Positions 14,893 through 24,511 of a stretch of 64,000 nt of DNA are shown piece by piece. The translations under genes were made by a program, and so were the position numbers. Origin of the DNA: Chromatiales bacterium (GTDB lineage: Bacteria; Pseudomonadota; Gammaproteobacteria; Steroidobacterales; GCA-2729495); assembly GCA_020351875.1 (NCBI GenBank), contig CP070671.1:3299948-3363947 (forward strand), written 5' to 3'. Position 1 is the stretch's first letter. Each line of letters starts with the position of its first letter. Below the pieces are notes generated by a model. The model ran no database searches. It was not told the DNA's origin and was given only the letters and a program-made list of their open reading frames with translations.

Positions 14893-17800
14893 GTGGAATC
14901 GCCTCCCTCTGTGTCGGGCACCGGCTCCGGCTGAACCGGCTGGGTTTCCGGCAGTGGCACCAACACGACTTCAGGCAACACTTCCGGCAGCAACGCCTCG
15001 CAGTTACTAAAACGCGTCGTGTCCACGTCGATGCGCTGAGTCTTGCTGATATTCGGCTGCTCCCAACTGCCCTGGATCTCGTAGTAAGACTCGCCGATCT
15101 GACTCAACGGCTTGCGAAATATTCTCGAGATCAACAGCATGGCCGCACCCACACCGGGACCACCCACCACCGCACCGCCGAGTGCAAGCACATTCGATAC
15201 ATGGGGACGCACCACCGCGAGCTGGTCATAGGTCTCTTCGCTCATGCTGGTGCGCCCGACGATACCGACATCGGCCACCCCACCTTCCAGGCCGAGGTTG
15301 CAGGTGTAGGCTTCACCGGACTCCAGCGTGAAATTCCCTTCCAACACGTTAAAGCTCAGGCCCTCGTCGAAAACGTCGCGGAAATCCAGCGCCAGGCGCC
15401 GCGGCAACGCCGCGACACTCAGCATGCCAAGCACACGGCCCCCGCCCGGCTCCACGTCCAGCAGCGCGCCTTCCTCGATGCGGATTTGCACCTGCCCGGA
15501 AGCCGCGGCAAGAAAGTCTGCCGCCGGTGGCCCGGGCCAGCTCACGTCGGCGGTAACCCGTCCGGACTTGCTCTGGATCAGCGGTTGATAGGCCAGGCTC
15601 ACCAGCGTTTGCTTCACATCGTCCGTGCGCAACTCCCCACGCAGCCGGGTGCGCTGCCGGGCCACGTCACCGTCCAGCACCAGCCACGCCGCGTCACCGG
15701 CAATCTCGAAACTGTTCGCGGCGGTCTGTATCGGGCTCGCAACGAGGCCGTCCGCATTACTGTCTACCCGCGCGTTCAGGGTGCCGAAGTTCAGCTCACC
15801 CAGGCGGAAGTCGCCCACCTGGACCGCCATGGGCGGTGCCGTGCGCGGATCGGTGGGTTCGCCGTCACCCGTCTCGGCTTCGCGCAGCCACAGCCGCTCC
15901 ATGTCCACCCGCAGGGGTCGTTGCGGGGCAGGCACGTCCGGCACGATGACGGTGCCCAGCGCCCACGGCGCGTCGAGCGCGATTCGCCAGGCCCCGGGCT
16001 GGCGCGTGGCGAAAACCTCGGCGTCGCGGAAATGCTGACCGAAGACCACCAGGTCTTCCACGGAAAACGCCACTTCACGGTACAGCTCGAGCCAGCGTTG
16101 GGTTGCATCGCCATCCGCCAGCGCGATCCAGTCCGCGAGCCGCAGCGTATCCAGGTTTCCCGACAACTCGATCCCCGGGAGCATGGGCAACAGGGCCGGG
16201 CCATACCCGGAATGCAGTGCGCCCCGTTCTATGGCCCAGCCACTCTCGCCCCGCTCCATCCGGAACACCCACGCCAGGTTGTCGCGCAGCCGGCCGTCCA
16301 CGGCCAGCACTTCGTCCTGAAAATCGAGCCGCAGCGCGAGCGGTGCCGGCTGTCCCGGTTGTTGCGCGAAGGGGGGAGGCAGCCGACTTTCTACCGCGGT
16401 CAAATCGGCCTGCACGGCGAGCTGCAGCGTACCGCTGTCGGGACCACCGCGCGGCAGCGCAACCATGGCGCGCCAGTCGGCAGCCCCCGAAAACTTGTCT
16501 GGCTGCGGGAGTTCCAGCGTCTCCATCCACCGCCGCAACGGCGTGCGGCTCGTCAGCAGCGCAAAATGGCTGTGGCGCCGATTGCCATCACCGGCCGGCC
16601 GCAGCGTGACCTGTACTGGCTCGCCGAGCAGGGTCGCGTCCAGGCGATCCGCCGACAGGCGCGTATTCTCGAGTTCGAAGATGCCGCGGATGCCGTCCAG
16701 CTGAAAAGCCAGGCCCTGGAAGCCAAGATCGCAGGTGCGTGCGTCGAAGATGGCATTCAGCCGATAGTCGCTCGGGCTCATGACCGGCAATCTCAGGGTC
16801 ATGCGCGCGTCGATGTCGCCCTGGCCGTTCATGCGTGTCAGGACCGCACCCAGCGAATCGGCGATCGGCATCGCGAGCAGCAACTCGCGCAGTTCGTTCA
16901 CCGCGGTGGGTTGCACGATATCGAGCGCTAGCAGACCCTTGCGCAGGTCCTCGAAACCGACGACCTGGTCTTCGATTTCCACGTTGGCGAAACGGCCTCG
17001 ATTGCGCGTCGTCGACATGCCCACGCCGTCGAAGATCACGGTGGCCGTCAACGACTGCAGCGGCGGCCAGCGGTCGGCGAAATCCAGTTCGGCGTCTGCC
17101 AGGGCCAGCTCGGCCCGGAACACACCTTCACCGTGGTCGTAGGGAAAGGCGCGCAGCGGTCCGCGCCAGCGAATGCTGCTGTCCTCGACGCGACCGGCCA
17201 GGATGGCCCGTCGCAGCCACTCACCGACTTTCGGCGGGAAGCGCCGCAGCGGCAAATAGTCCAGCAGCGCGACGGCGGTCGACGAGCGCACTTGCGCGTC
17301 GAGATCCATGAACGGGCTGCGTCCGTCGGCGGGCACCAGCAACTCGAAACGCGAAGTGCCAGACAGCTCCCCGGCCTGAACCTGAACGCTGTCGCTGAGC
17401 ACGCGCAGGCCATCGTCGGTGACACGCCAGACCATCAGTGCAGACAGCGTGTCCAGTTGCAGGGGGGCCGCGAACAGTTCCGGCCATTGCCACTCGGTCG
17501 CCTCACTGGCGAGCTCGAGCCGACCACCGGCCTGGTCGGCCACCAGCTCCCCCGCAAGTCCCGCGGCGGTGACATCGCCGGGCAGATTAACCAGGCCCAG
17601 GTCGGCGAACTTCAGGCTGAGCTGAAAGCGCGGCGCCAGCTCGGCGGGCTGGCGAAGGGCCAGGCGAATGTCGCTGACCTCGCCGCGCAGGTCTTCCGGC
17701 AGCAGCTGGTTTCGCGCGTCGCGACTCGCGATGCCCCGGAACACGGCGTACAGATCTTCCAGCCGCAGAAAATCTGCGCTGGCGTCGCAGGCCCGCCCGC

Positions 17801-18833
17801 GACCATCAGACCCGTGGCTGCAACTGAGCGTTGCCTCGGTGCGGGGCCAGATGCGGCCCTCGCGGCCGATGCGCAGATCGGAGGCCGCGAATAACCAGCC
17901 GGGGTCCCTTTGTTCCCACTCGAAGCGCCCGGCCAGCAGGTCGATGCGCTCGACCAGGTCGCCGTCATGACGAAACTCCATGCCGCGCAAATCGAGGTCG
18001 GCGTAAGCCGCCAGTGGTTGGCGCCCAACAAAACGTGCCACCAGGGTGATCTCACCCGTTGCCGCCGTCAGCGGCGTCGGCATGCCGGCGACCAACTGGG
18101 CCAGCGGCGGCAGATCGATATCTTCGGCAGTCAGCGAGACCCGCCACTCAGCCGCCACGGGATCGGCATCCGGGCCCAGCAGCCGGCCAGTAGCATCGGC
18201 GGATATCTCGATCCGGCCGCTCTGCCCGCCACTGACATCCGCCCTGCCTTCGGCCACCAGCTGATCTTCACGCAGCTCGAGTTCCAGCGCCTTCAGCTGC
18301 GCGAGGAACGGTTCGCCGGACGCCAGCGAATCGCTGTAGCTGATGTCGATGTCGTTGAGCCGTACGTTGAGCTTTTCCAGCGCCGGCCGGTCTTCATCCT
18401 CGGGCGGCAACCACTCGTCCAGCGGCAGGCCCTGCAGCCTGACCACACCATCCGCCGTGCGTTCCACGGCCAGCCGTGTGCCCGACAGGCCGAAGGACGC
18501 CGGCACCACCCGCCGGTCCACCAGCAGGGTCACCACGTCGATGCCGACCGACACCTCGTCGGCCCGCGCGATGATGTCAGCCGTACCCGGGTCGAGGATC
18601 CGGACGTCGTACAGGACCAGCTCCGGACCCCGCAGCGGCCAACTGGCGCTGAGCCGGTCGAACTGCACCTCGAACCCGGTGGCCGCAGCAGCGGCCGCGC
18701 GAACTTCCTGTTGATACTGGGTCAGCTGCGGCAACAGCAACCGTATGAGTCCCACCAGCAGCGCCAGCGCAATCACGACAGAGGCCGCCGTGTAGACCAG
18801 CCCGCGCAGCAGTTTGCCCATGACCCCGACCAT
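14889..18833 (-). CDS. yhdP: YhdP, AsmA-like envelope lipid transport protein
   Basis: 1314 residues, close to E. coli YhdP (1266). One N-terminal transmembrane helix (about 10-32) anchors a very long periplasmic beta-rich body of the AsmA/repeating beta-groove type. The C-terminal AsmA-like domain lies near 1080-1270, followed by a Pro/Glu-rich tail. Family members carry phospholipids between inner and outer membranes together with TamB and YdbH. A second in-frame Met is at codon 5. Starts 11 nt after rng. Confidence 0.95.
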   Translation of the reverse strand: MVGVMGKLLRGLVYTAASVVIALALLVGLIRLLLPQLTQYQQEVRAAAAAATGFEVQFDRLSASWPLRGPELVLYDVRILDPGTADIIARADEVSVGIDVVTLLVDRRVVPASFGLSGTRLAVERTADGVVRLQGLPLDEWLPPEDEDRPALEKLNVRLNDIDISYSDSLASGEPFLAQLKALELELREDQLVAEGRADVSGGQSGRIEISADATGRLLGPDADPVAAEWRVSLTAEDIDLPPLAQLVAGMPTPLTAATGEITLVARFVGRQPLAAYADLDLRGMEFRHDGDLVERIDLLAGRFEWEQRDPGWLFAASDLRIGREGRIWPRTEATLSCSHGSDGRGRACDASADFLRLEDLYAVFRGIASRDARNQLLPEDLRGEVSDIRLALRQPAELAPRFQLSLKFADLGLVNLPGDVTAAGLAGELVADQAGGRLELASEATEWQWPELFAAPLQLDTLSALMVWRVTDDGLRVLSDSVQVQAGELSGTSRFELLVPADGRSPFMDLDAQVRSSTAVALLDYLPLRRFPPKVGEWLRRAILAGRVEDSSIRWRGPLRAFPYDHGEGVFRAELALADAELDFADRWPPLQSLTATVIFDGVGMSTTRNRGRFANVEIEDQVVGFEDLRKGLLALDIVQPTAVNELRELLLAMPIADSLGAVLTRMNGQGDIDARMTLRLPVMSPSDYRLNAIFDARTCDLGFQGLAFQLDGIRGIFELENTRLSADRLDATLLGEPVQVTLRPAGDGNRRHSHFALLTSRTPLRRWMETLELPQPDKFSGAADWRAMVALPRGGPDSGTLQLAVQADLTAVESRLPPPFAQQPGQPAPLALRLDFQDEVLAVDGRLRDNLAWVFRMERGESGWAIERGALHSGYGPALLPMLPGIELSGNLDTLRLADWIALADGDATQRWLELYREVAFSVEDLVVFGQHFRDAEVFATRQPGAWRIALDAPWALGTVIVPDVPAPQRPLRVDMERLWLREAETGDGEPTDPRTAPPMAVQVGDFRLGELNFGTLNARVDSNADGLVASPIQTAANSFEIAGDAAWLVLDGDVARQRTRLRGELRTDDVKQTLVSLAYQPLIQSKSGRVTADVSWPGPPAADFLAAASGQVQIRIEEGALLDVEPGGGRVLGMLSVAALPRRLALDFRDVFDEGLSFNVLEGNFTLESGEAYTCNLGLEGGVADVGIVGRTSMSEETYDQLAVVRPHVSNVLALGGAVVGGPGVGAAMLLISRIFRKPLSQIGESYYEIQGSWEQPNISKTQRIDVDTTRFSNCEALLPEVLPEVVLVPLPETQPVQPEPVPDTEGGDST

Positions 18834-18844
18834 GGCCTTTCGTC

Positions 18845-20317
18845 TCAGACCAGCACGACGTCGAAGCGGTCCTGGGTATACATGGACTCGCTCTGCAGTC
18901 GGATGGGTTTGCCGGTGAACTCTTCCAGTTCTGCCAGGCTCGCGGATTCCTCGTCGAGCAGCATTTCCACGACATCCTGGTGGGCCAGGACAATCAGTTC
19001 CTTGAAACTGAACTGGCGATGCTGGCGCAGCACCTCGCGAAAGATCTCATAGCAGACGGTCTGCGCGGTCTTCACGTAACCGGTGTTGTGGCAAGTCTGG
19101 CAAGGTTCGCAAAGGATATGTTCGAGGCTCTCGCGCGTGCGCTTGCGGGTCATCTCCACCAGACCCAGCGGCGAAACCTGGGTCACCTGGGTGCGCGCGT
19201 GATCGCCCGCCAGCGCGTTGTCCAGCGCTTCCAGGACCTGCTCCCGGTGCGAGTCTTCTTCCATGTCGATGAAATCGATAATGATGATGCCACCCAGGTT
19301 GCGCAGGCGCAGCTGCCGGGCAATCGCCACGGCCGCCTCGAGATTGGTGCGAAAGATGGTCTCCTCCAGGTTGCGGTGCCCAACGTAGGCGCCCGTGTTC
19401 ACATCCACCGTCGTCATGGCTTCGGTCTGATCGATCACGATGTGCCCGCCGGACTTCAGCGGCACGGAGCGTTCCAGCGCGCGCTGAATCTCGTCCTCGA
19501 TGCCATACATGTCGAGAATCGGCCGCCGACCCGCGTAGAGCTCGACAGACTCAGCAATATCCGGCATGAAACTCCTGGTGAAGCCCCGGATGCGTGCATA
19601 GGCTTTTTCCGAGTCCACGCGCACGCGCTGAATGCCGGAACTGACCAGGTCACGCACGACGCGGAGCTCCAGGGGCAGGTCTTCGTGGACGAGCTGGCCG
19701 GGCGTTGCCTGTTCTGACTGCTGGTGCACCGAATCCCACAGCCGGCCGAGAAACAGCATGTCCGCACGCAATGCCTCCAGCGCCGCACCTTCGGCAGCGG
19801 TGCGAACGATATACCCGTGGTTCGCATCCTGAGGCATTTGCATCTCGACCGCTTCCCTCAGGCGCGTGCGTTCCGCTTCGTCCTCGATGCGTGCCGACAC
19901 ACCGACACCCTCACTACCGGGCAACAACACGAGATAGCGGGACGGAATGGTCACCTGGGTGGTGAGCCGCGCGCCCTTCGTGCCGATGGGGTCTTTCAGC
20001 ACCTGCACGAGCACGTGGTCCCCTTCGCGCAGCAGCTCGCGAATGGCCGGCTCCCGTTCCTGGTCGCCGTTGCGCCGCCCCGTCGCCCGAATATCCGACA
20101 CGTGCAAAAAGCCCGTCCGCTCCAGGCCCATGTCGATGAATGCGGCCTGCATACCCGGCAGCGCGCGCGACACATGACCCTTGTAAATATTGCCGGCCAG
20201 GCCCCGGCGTGACGCCCGTTCGACCAGGAGTTCCTGCAGCACGCCGTTCTCCACCACGGCGGCCCGCACTTCCCTGGGAGTCACGTTGATCAGGACTTCT
20301 TCGCCCATCGTATTCAT
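18845..20317 (-). CDS. rng: Ribonuclease G
   Basis: 490 residues (E. coli 489). Endoribonuclease of the RNase E/G family, used in 5' maturation of 16S rRNA and mRNA decay. The S1 domain spans about 40-125 (GNIYKGHVSRALPGMQAAF). The catalytic Mg ligands D305 (TTVDVNTG) and D348 (IIDFIDME) are present, as is the zinc-link CEPC (403-406). It lacks the long C-terminal scaffold of RNase E. ATG at 20317 overlaps the maf stop (ATGA). Confidence 0.97.
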   Translation of the reverse strand: MNTMGEEVLINVTPREVRAAVVENGVLQELLVERASRRGLAGNIYKGHVSRALPGMQAAFIDMGLERTGFLHVSDIRATGRRNGDQEREPAIRELLREGDHVLVQVLKDPIGTKGARLTTQVTIPSRYLVLLPGSEGVGVSARIEDEAERTRLREAVEMQMPQDANHGYIVRTAAEGAALEALRADMLFLGRLWDSVHQQSEQATPGQLVHEDLPLELRVVRDLVSSGIQRVRVDSEKAYARIRGFTRSFMPDIAESVELYAGRRPILDMYGIEDEIQRALERSVPLKSGGHIVIDQTEAMTTVDVNTGAYVGHRNLEETIFRTNLEAAVAIARQLRLRNLGGIIIIDFIDMEEDSHREQVLEALDNALAGDHARTQVTQVSPLGLVEMTRKRTRESLEHILCEPCQTCHNTGYVKTAQTVCYEIFREVLRQHRQFSFKELIVLAHQDVVEMLLDEESASLAELEEFTGKPIRLQSESMYTQDRFDVVLV

Positions 20318-20904
20318 GTTTCGTTGCCGAGCAAACGATACCCGAAAGACTCGAGCAACCGCGCCGTATCGAACAACGGCAGGCCCATCACACCGGAGTA
20401 GCTGCCCTGAAGTGCCTCGACAAACATCGCACCCAGGCCCTGGATGGCATAAGCGCCAGCCTTGTCGGCCGGCTCACCCGTATGCCAGTAGGCCCCCGCT
20501 TCGCCCGGACTGATCGCACGAAATCGCACTGCGGAGCGACTTACCGCATGTCGGCAGTCTGTCCCGCTGACGACGGCCACCCCGGAAAAGACCTCGTGTG
20601 TTGCACCGCTGAGGGCCGCCAGCATCTGTAGCGCGTCCGCGCGGTCGGTGGGCTTGCCGAAAATCTTGCCGTCTTGCACCACTGCGGTATCCGCTGCCAG
20701 CACCAGGGCGGCCGGCTCCGCAACCGATGCTGCCACGGCTTGCGCCTTGTCGACGGCCACGCGGCGCACATATTCTTCAGGCCGTTCCCCGCGCCGGCTC
20801 GATTCGTCCACGTCGGCCGGACAGACGACGCAGGCGACACCCAGCTGCTGCAGGAGCTCGCGGCGGCGCGGCGATGCCGATGCCAGGTATACCGGGGGCT
20901 GCAT
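20314..20904 (-). CDS. yhdE: Maf/YhdE-family nucleoside triphosphate pyrophosphatase
   Basis: 196 residues. House-cleaning pyrophosphatase; the YhdE branch acts on dTTP/UTP and modified pyrimidines. The Maf motif SASPRRRELL is at 9-18, the catalytic Asp lies in LAADTAVV (about 70-77), and the YAIQG segment is near 150. The ATG at 20904 overlaps the rlmH stop as TGATG. The upstream open frame encodes no family sequence. Followed by rng with a 4-nt overlap. Confidence 0.95.
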   Translation of the reverse strand: MQPPVYLASASPRRRELLQQLGVACVVCPADVDESSRRGERPEEYVRRVAVDKAQAVAASVAEPAALVLAADTAVVQDGKIFGKPTDRADALQMLAALSGATHEVFSGVAVVSGTDCRHAVSRSAVRFRAISPGEAGAYWHTGEPADKAGAYAIQGLGAMFVEALQGSYSGVMGLPLFDTARLLESFGYRLLGNET

Positions 20905-21374
20905 CACGCGCGATGGTAAGGGTGGCCTGCGAGCAGGCTCCAGGCGCGGTACAGCTGCTCGGCCACCACCACCCGCACCATGCCGTGGGGCAGCGTGAGG
21001 CGGGACAGCGACCAGAGCCGTTGCGCCCGTTTGCGACAGGCCTGGTCCAGGCCGTCGGCACCGCCGACGGCCAGCGCGACGCGGGGATACTCGGCCATCC
21101 ACCTTTCCAGTTCACTGGCCAGTTCCATGGTGCTCCACTCGCGGCCGCGTTCGTCCAGCGCGATCAACAAGTCACTGTCATCGACCCGGCGCAGGATTCG
21201 CTCGGCCTCCTCGGCCCGCGCGCTGCTCACGCGATCGCGACCGCTGCGCGCGCCACTGGGAATCTCCTGTAATTCAAGCTGAATATGCCCGGGCAAGCGT
21301 TTTCGATAGGTCTCGAAACCGTCGCCGATCCACGCGGGCAACCGGGTGCCCACCGCGAGCAAAGAGATACGCAT
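20904..21374 (-). CDS. rlmH: 23S rRNA pseudouridine1915 N3-methyltransferase
   Basis: 156 residues (E. coli 155). SPOUT-class methyltransferase that methylates Psi1915 in helix 69 of 23S rRNA. The deep-knot SAM region AVGGADGLDQ (about 101-110) and the C-terminal LPHGMVRVVVAEQLYRAW are present. Second in the conserved rsfS-rlmH pair, 21 nt after rsfS. Confidence 0.97.
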   Translation of the reverse strand: MRISLLAVGTRLPAWIGDGFETYRKRLPGHIQLELQEIPSGARSGRDRVSSARAEEAERILRRVDDSDLLIALDERGREWSTMELASELERWMAEYPRVALAVGGADGLDQACRKRAQRLWSLSRLTLPHGMVRVVVAEQLYRAWSLLAGHPYHRA

Positions 21375-21395
21375 GCCGAAAGCCGGGCGCGCTGG

Positions 21396-21758
21396 TCAGG
21401 CGCCCGCCCCTGCCGTGGAGCCAGTGGAGTCTCCGCCCAGCTCCCAGAGTTTTTCCAGCTTGTAGAAATCCCTGACTTGCGTCTGCATCACGTGCACGAC
21501 CACGTCCTGCAGGTCCACCAGGACCCATTCGGCGGCATCGGTGCCCTCCACGCCGATCGGCGGGTGACCGTCCGCTTTCGCGCGCTCGACAAGCCGCTCG
21601 GCGATGGACTTTACGTGCCGGCGAGATGTCCCGCTGGCAATCACCATGTAGTCCGTTATGGGCGTCATGCCCGACACGTCCAGCACGCGAATGTCTCGCG
21701 CTTTCATATCATCGAGCACCTGCTGTGCCATCGCTACCAGTGCACTGCTGTCAGTCAC
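21396..21758 (-). CDS. rsfS: Ribosome silencing factor
   Basis: 120 residues from the GTG at 21758. RsfS binds L14 and blocks joining of 30S and 50S subunits when nutrients are low. Core motifs: MVIASGTSRRHVKSIAE, EWVLVDLQDVVVHVM and FYKLEKLW. A Shine-Dalgarno AGGAG sits directly against an ATG at 21764 but 6 nt from the GTG at 21758, so the GTG is preferred. The C-terminus has an extra Gly/Ala/Ser tail. Its target protein L14 is encoded at 57 kb. Confidence 0.93.
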   Translation of the reverse strand: MTDSSALVAMAQQVLDDMKARDIRVLDVSGMTPITDYMVIASGTSRRHVKSIAERLVERAKADGHPPIGVEGTDAAEWVLVDLQDVVVHVMQTQVRDFYKLEKLWELGGDSTGSTAGAGA

Positions 21759-21807
21759 TCGCATCTCCTGCTCGTCAGGTCATGTTTCATCGTTTGGCTT
21801 CACTCCG

Positions 21808-22461
21808 TCATGCATAACATTGGGTCTGCTCCAGAATGGCTCGCACCGATTCCGGCACCAGGAAACGGGGGTCGCCACCGCGGGCCACGAGTTCGCGGAT
21901 GGCTGTGGAGGAAATATCCAGCGCGGTGACCGGGTGCACGTAAACGCGCCCTGCGCCGGCCCTCAGGTCACCCGGCTCGTCCGTCCGGCGGGCCGCCAGC
22001 CAGTCGCCGAGCAAACCGGTCGTGGGTGGCTCCCACCCGGGCCGGTGGGCCACCATGAAATGCGTGTAATCCGGCAGTTCCTCGGACCGGTGCCAGTCGG
22101 GAAGCCCCAGGAACGCATCCATGCCGAGGATCAGCACGAAGCTCTGGCCGGGCAGCTCCTCGCGCAGGGACCGCAGCGTGTCGATGGTGTAGGAGGCACC
22201 GCCGCGACGCAGTTCGCGATCATCGACACTGAACAAACTCACGTCACCGATAGCCGCCTCCAGCATCTGCACCCGCAGGTTGGAAGCGGCGCGCGGCGCC
22301 TCGCGATGGGGGGGCAGGTGCGAGGGCAAAAAGCGCAAGCCAGCAAGATCCAGGAGTTCGCAGGCTTCCAGTGCTGTGCGCAAGTGGCCAAGATGAACCG
22401 GATCGAAGCTGCCCCCGTACAGACCGACCGGCCCACTCGCGGCATCCGTCGCTGCGCTCAC
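21808..22461 (-). CDS. nadD: Nicotinate-mononucleotide adenylyltransferase
   Basis: 217 residues. Transfers AMP to nicotinate mononucleotide in NAD synthesis. The nucleotide-binding signature GGSFDPVHLGH is at 16-26. The ISSTAIR motif near the C-terminus (about 185-191) is the second ATP contact. GTG start overlaps the holA stop (GTGA). The order holA-nadD-rsfS-rlmH is conserved in gammaproteobacteria. Confidence 0.96.
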   Translation of the reverse strand: MSAATDAASGPVGLYGGSFDPVHLGHLRTALEACELLDLAGLRFLPSHLPPHREAPRAASNLRVQMLEAAIGDVSLFSVDDRELRRGGASYTIDTLRSLREELPGQSFVLILGMDAFLGLPDWHRSEELPDYTHFMVAHRPGWEPPTTGLLGDWLAARRTDEPGDLRAGAGRVYVHPVTALDISSTAIRELVARGGDPRFLVPESVRAILEQTQCYA

Positions 22462-23486
22462 GCAGTCTCCGCCTGCAGGGTCGCGCCACCCGCCAGCGCC
22501 AGCGTCAGTTCCAGTAACGCATTCCAGGGCTGACCTTTGCGCGCCCCCTTCACGACGCGGTCCGCGGCCGCCGCCTGGCGTAACAGGCGCCGGGCACCTG
22601 CCACACCGACGCGCCGCGCTGCGCTCCCGACGAGCGATTCGCGCGAACTCCAGACACCGGCCGCCGACAGGGCGCGCGACAGCGGTGCGCCTTGTCCGGC
22701 GTGGTGGGTTACCGTGCGCAACGTGGTGAGCTCCCGTACGAGGCTCCAGAGCACCAGCGTCGGTGCCACACCTTCCTGTTCCAGGTGCCTGAGTACGCGC
22801 GTGGCGCGTTCGCTGTCGCCGGCCAGCGCAGCATCAGCGAACTGAAAAACATCGTAACGGGCACCATCGGCGACGGCGGCGCGAACGGCATCCACATCCA
22901 CGCATTTCCCGCCGGCAAGCAGCACGAGCTTGTCGATCTCCTGCTTCGCCGCCAGCAGGTTACCTTCCACTCGCGCGGCGAGCAGCTCCACCGCCGGCGG
23001 GTCGCATTCCAGCCCGGCCGCCCGCAAGCGTGCCGCGAGCCAACCGGGCAGTTCACCTGCGTCCGGCGGGCGGAGTGGCACCCACATGCCGGCCTCTGCC
23101 AGGCATTTCACCCACTTGGCTTTCGCTGCTCTGCTGCTCAGCGCCGGCGTCATGATCACGACCACCTTGTCCGGCGGCGGATCGGCCGCCAGCGCAACGA
23201 GACGCCGTGCACCGACATCACCCGGCTTGCCCGTGGGCAGGCGCAATTCCACCAGCTGTGATTCAGCGAACAGGGACAGGTTGTCGAGATTGCGCTGCAA
23301 CACGTCCCAGTCGAAACCACGCTCGGCGACGTAGCGCTCGCGGCCGCCAAAACCGGCTTTCCTGGCCGCGGCGCGAATCGCATCGAGGGCCTCTTCCACC
23401 AGCAACGGCTCGTCACCCGACAACAGGTAAATCGGGGCCAGACCGGCGCGAAGCTTGGCGGGTAATTGACGGAGGGTTAGCCGCAC
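22458..23486 (-). CDS. holA: DNA polymerase III delta subunit
   Basis: 342 residues (E. coli 343). Clamp-loader subunit that opens the beta sliding clamp. The GTG at 23486 was chosen because it begins the family's RLTLRQLPAKLRAGLAPIYLLSGDEPLL opening block (given here in two motif pieces: RLTLRQLP and YLLSGDEPLL). The region upstream, which overlaps the Trm112 gene, has no HolA similarity. It lies 4 nt after the Trm112 gene and overlaps nadD. Confidence 0.94.
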   Translation of the reverse strand: MRLTLRQLPAKLRAGLAPIYLLSGDEPLLVEEALDAIRAAARKAGFGGRERYVAERGFDWDVLQRNLDNLSLFAESQLVELRLPTGKPGDVGARRLVALAADPPPDKVVVIMTPALSSRAAKAKWVKCLAEAGMWVPLRPPDAGELPGWLAARLRAAGLECDPPAVELLAARVEGNLLAAKQEIDKLVLLAGGKCVDVDAVRAAVADGARYDVFQFADAALAGDSERATRVLRHLEQEGVAPTLVLWSLVRELTTLRTVTHHAGQGAPLSRALSAAGVWSSRESLVGSAARRVGVAGARRLLRQAAAADRVVKGARKGQPWNALLELTLALAGGATLQAETA

Positions 23487-23490
23487 GCGA

Positions 23491-23748
23491 TCAGCCGGCC
23501 ACCTGGCTCCACTGAATGCTTTCCTCGGCCAGCAGGATCGGAATACCGTCGCGAACCGGGTAGACCAGGCGGCCGTCACGGCTGATCAGGGCTTCGCCAA
23601 AGTCTTCCTCGACCGCTTCGTCCGACGCATTCTTGACCGCACCGTTGCGGATGGCTGCGTTGAGAGTATCGAGACGCGCAGCATCCAGTATCTCGAGGGG
23701 GAGACGGGTAACGGGGCAGCAGATGATGTCCAGCAGATTCTTATCCAT
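23491..23748 (-). CDS. Trm112-family protein (YcaR-like)
   Basis: 85 residues. Small zinc-ribbon-like Trm112 fold; [14 protein letters not shown] keeps one Cys pair at 10-11 while the second pair of the zinc ribbon is absent, as in many bacterial YcaR proteins. Core [14 protein letters not shown] is near the C-terminus. Longer than E. coli YcaR (60 residues), with an acidic insert in the middle. Eukaryotic Trm112 activates methyltransferases; the bacterial role is not established. ATG 23748 is preferred over an upstream ATG that lacks family sequence. Confidence 0.88.
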   Translation of the reverse strand: MDKNLLDIICCPVTRLPLEILDAARLDTLNAAIRNGAVKNASDEAVEEDFGEALISRDGRLVYPVRDGIPILLAEESIQWSQVAG

Positions 23749-23790
23749 CAGCGTGGCAGCGACACTCGAAATCAATATAGCACAAGGCCT

Positions 23791-24024
23791 TCAGGGCCCC
23801 TTCCGCCGCGATGCGGCAGGCCGCTCGGGGACCGGATCGTACCCACCGGGGGCAAAGGGATGGCAACGGGCGAGCCGGCGCAGGCTCAGCCAGCCGCCGC
23901 GCACCAGCCCGAAGCGGTCGATGGCCTCGCGGGCGTAGGCCGAGCAGGTGGGCTGAAAACGACACCGTGACCCGAGCAGCGGCGAGACGTAGCGCTGGTA
24001 AACGCCGATCAGCCACCCGGCCAC
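23791..24024 (-). CDS. yidD: Membrane protein insertion efficiency factor YidD
   Basis: 77 residues from a GTG. Small membrane-associated protein that assists YidC-dependent insertion. Nearly every family motif is present: [26 protein letters not shown] and [13 protein letters not shown], with three Cys. Usually encoded between rnpA and yidC; here it lies between sufE and a Trm112 gene, an unusual place. Confidence 0.94.
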   Translation of the reverse strand: MAGWLIGVYQRYVSPLLGSRCRFQPTCSAYAREAIDRFGLVRGGWLSLRRLARCHPFAPGGYDPVPERPAASRRKGP

Positions 24025-24067
24025 CGCCGCGGCACGTCCCGATGGCTGCGCACCGCCGCGCAGCGGT

Positions 24068-24511
24068 TTAGCCGGCTCCGGCAGCGGCCACCTCCTCCGC
24101 GGCGGCCTTGATCGCCTGGACCATCGCGTTCAGTCCGTTGCTGCGCGTCGGGCTCAGGTGTGCGTCCAGGCCGATCTCGGCAATGAAACCCGGTGGCGTC
24201 GTGACGATTTCGCGGGCATTTCTGCCGTTATACACCCGCATCAGGATCGCGATCAGGCCGGACACGATGGCCGAATCGCTGATCGCCTGGAAATTGAGTC
24301 GCCCGTCACTGGGCTCTGTGTGCAGCCAGACCCGCGACTGGCAGCCCTTCAGCAGCTTGTCTTCCGTGCGCCAGTCGGCCGGGAATTCCGGCAGTTTGCG
24401 TCCCATGTCGATGATGTACTGGTATCGATCGACCCAGTTGTCGAAGAAACTGAATTCGTCAATCAGTTCCCGCTGTGCCTGCTCGATGTCGCCCACGCCG
24501 TAATCACTCAC
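24068..24511 (-). CDS. sufE: Cysteine desulfuration protein SufE
   Basis: 147 residues. Accepts persulfide sulfur from SufS and passes it to the SufBCD iron-sulfur scaffold. The sulfur-accepting C57 lies in KGCQSRVW (55-62), and the family opening [16 protein letters not shown] is intact. GTG start lies inside the end of cysS (8-nt overlap). No sufS or sufBCD is nearby, so linkage to cysteinyl-tRNA synthetase is the only cysteine-related context. Confidence 0.95.
   Translation of the reverse strand: MSDYGVGDIEQAQRELIDEFSFFDNWVDRYQYIIDMGRKLPEFPADWRTEDKLLKGCQSRVWLHTEPSDGRLNFQAISDSAIVSGLIAILMRVYNGRNAREIVTTPPGFIAEIGLDAHLSPTRSNGLNAMVQAIKAAAEEVAAAGAG

Noticed and set aside
14658..16931. 757-codon plus-strand open frame
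   Set aside because: It is antisense to yhdP, whose family sequence, gene order and overlaps with neighbours are clear. GC-rich codon bias keeps the opposite frame open.
18845..20317. RNase E instead of RNase G
   Set aside because: 490 residues with no C-terminal scaffold, and the maf-rng-yhdP order, identify RNase G.
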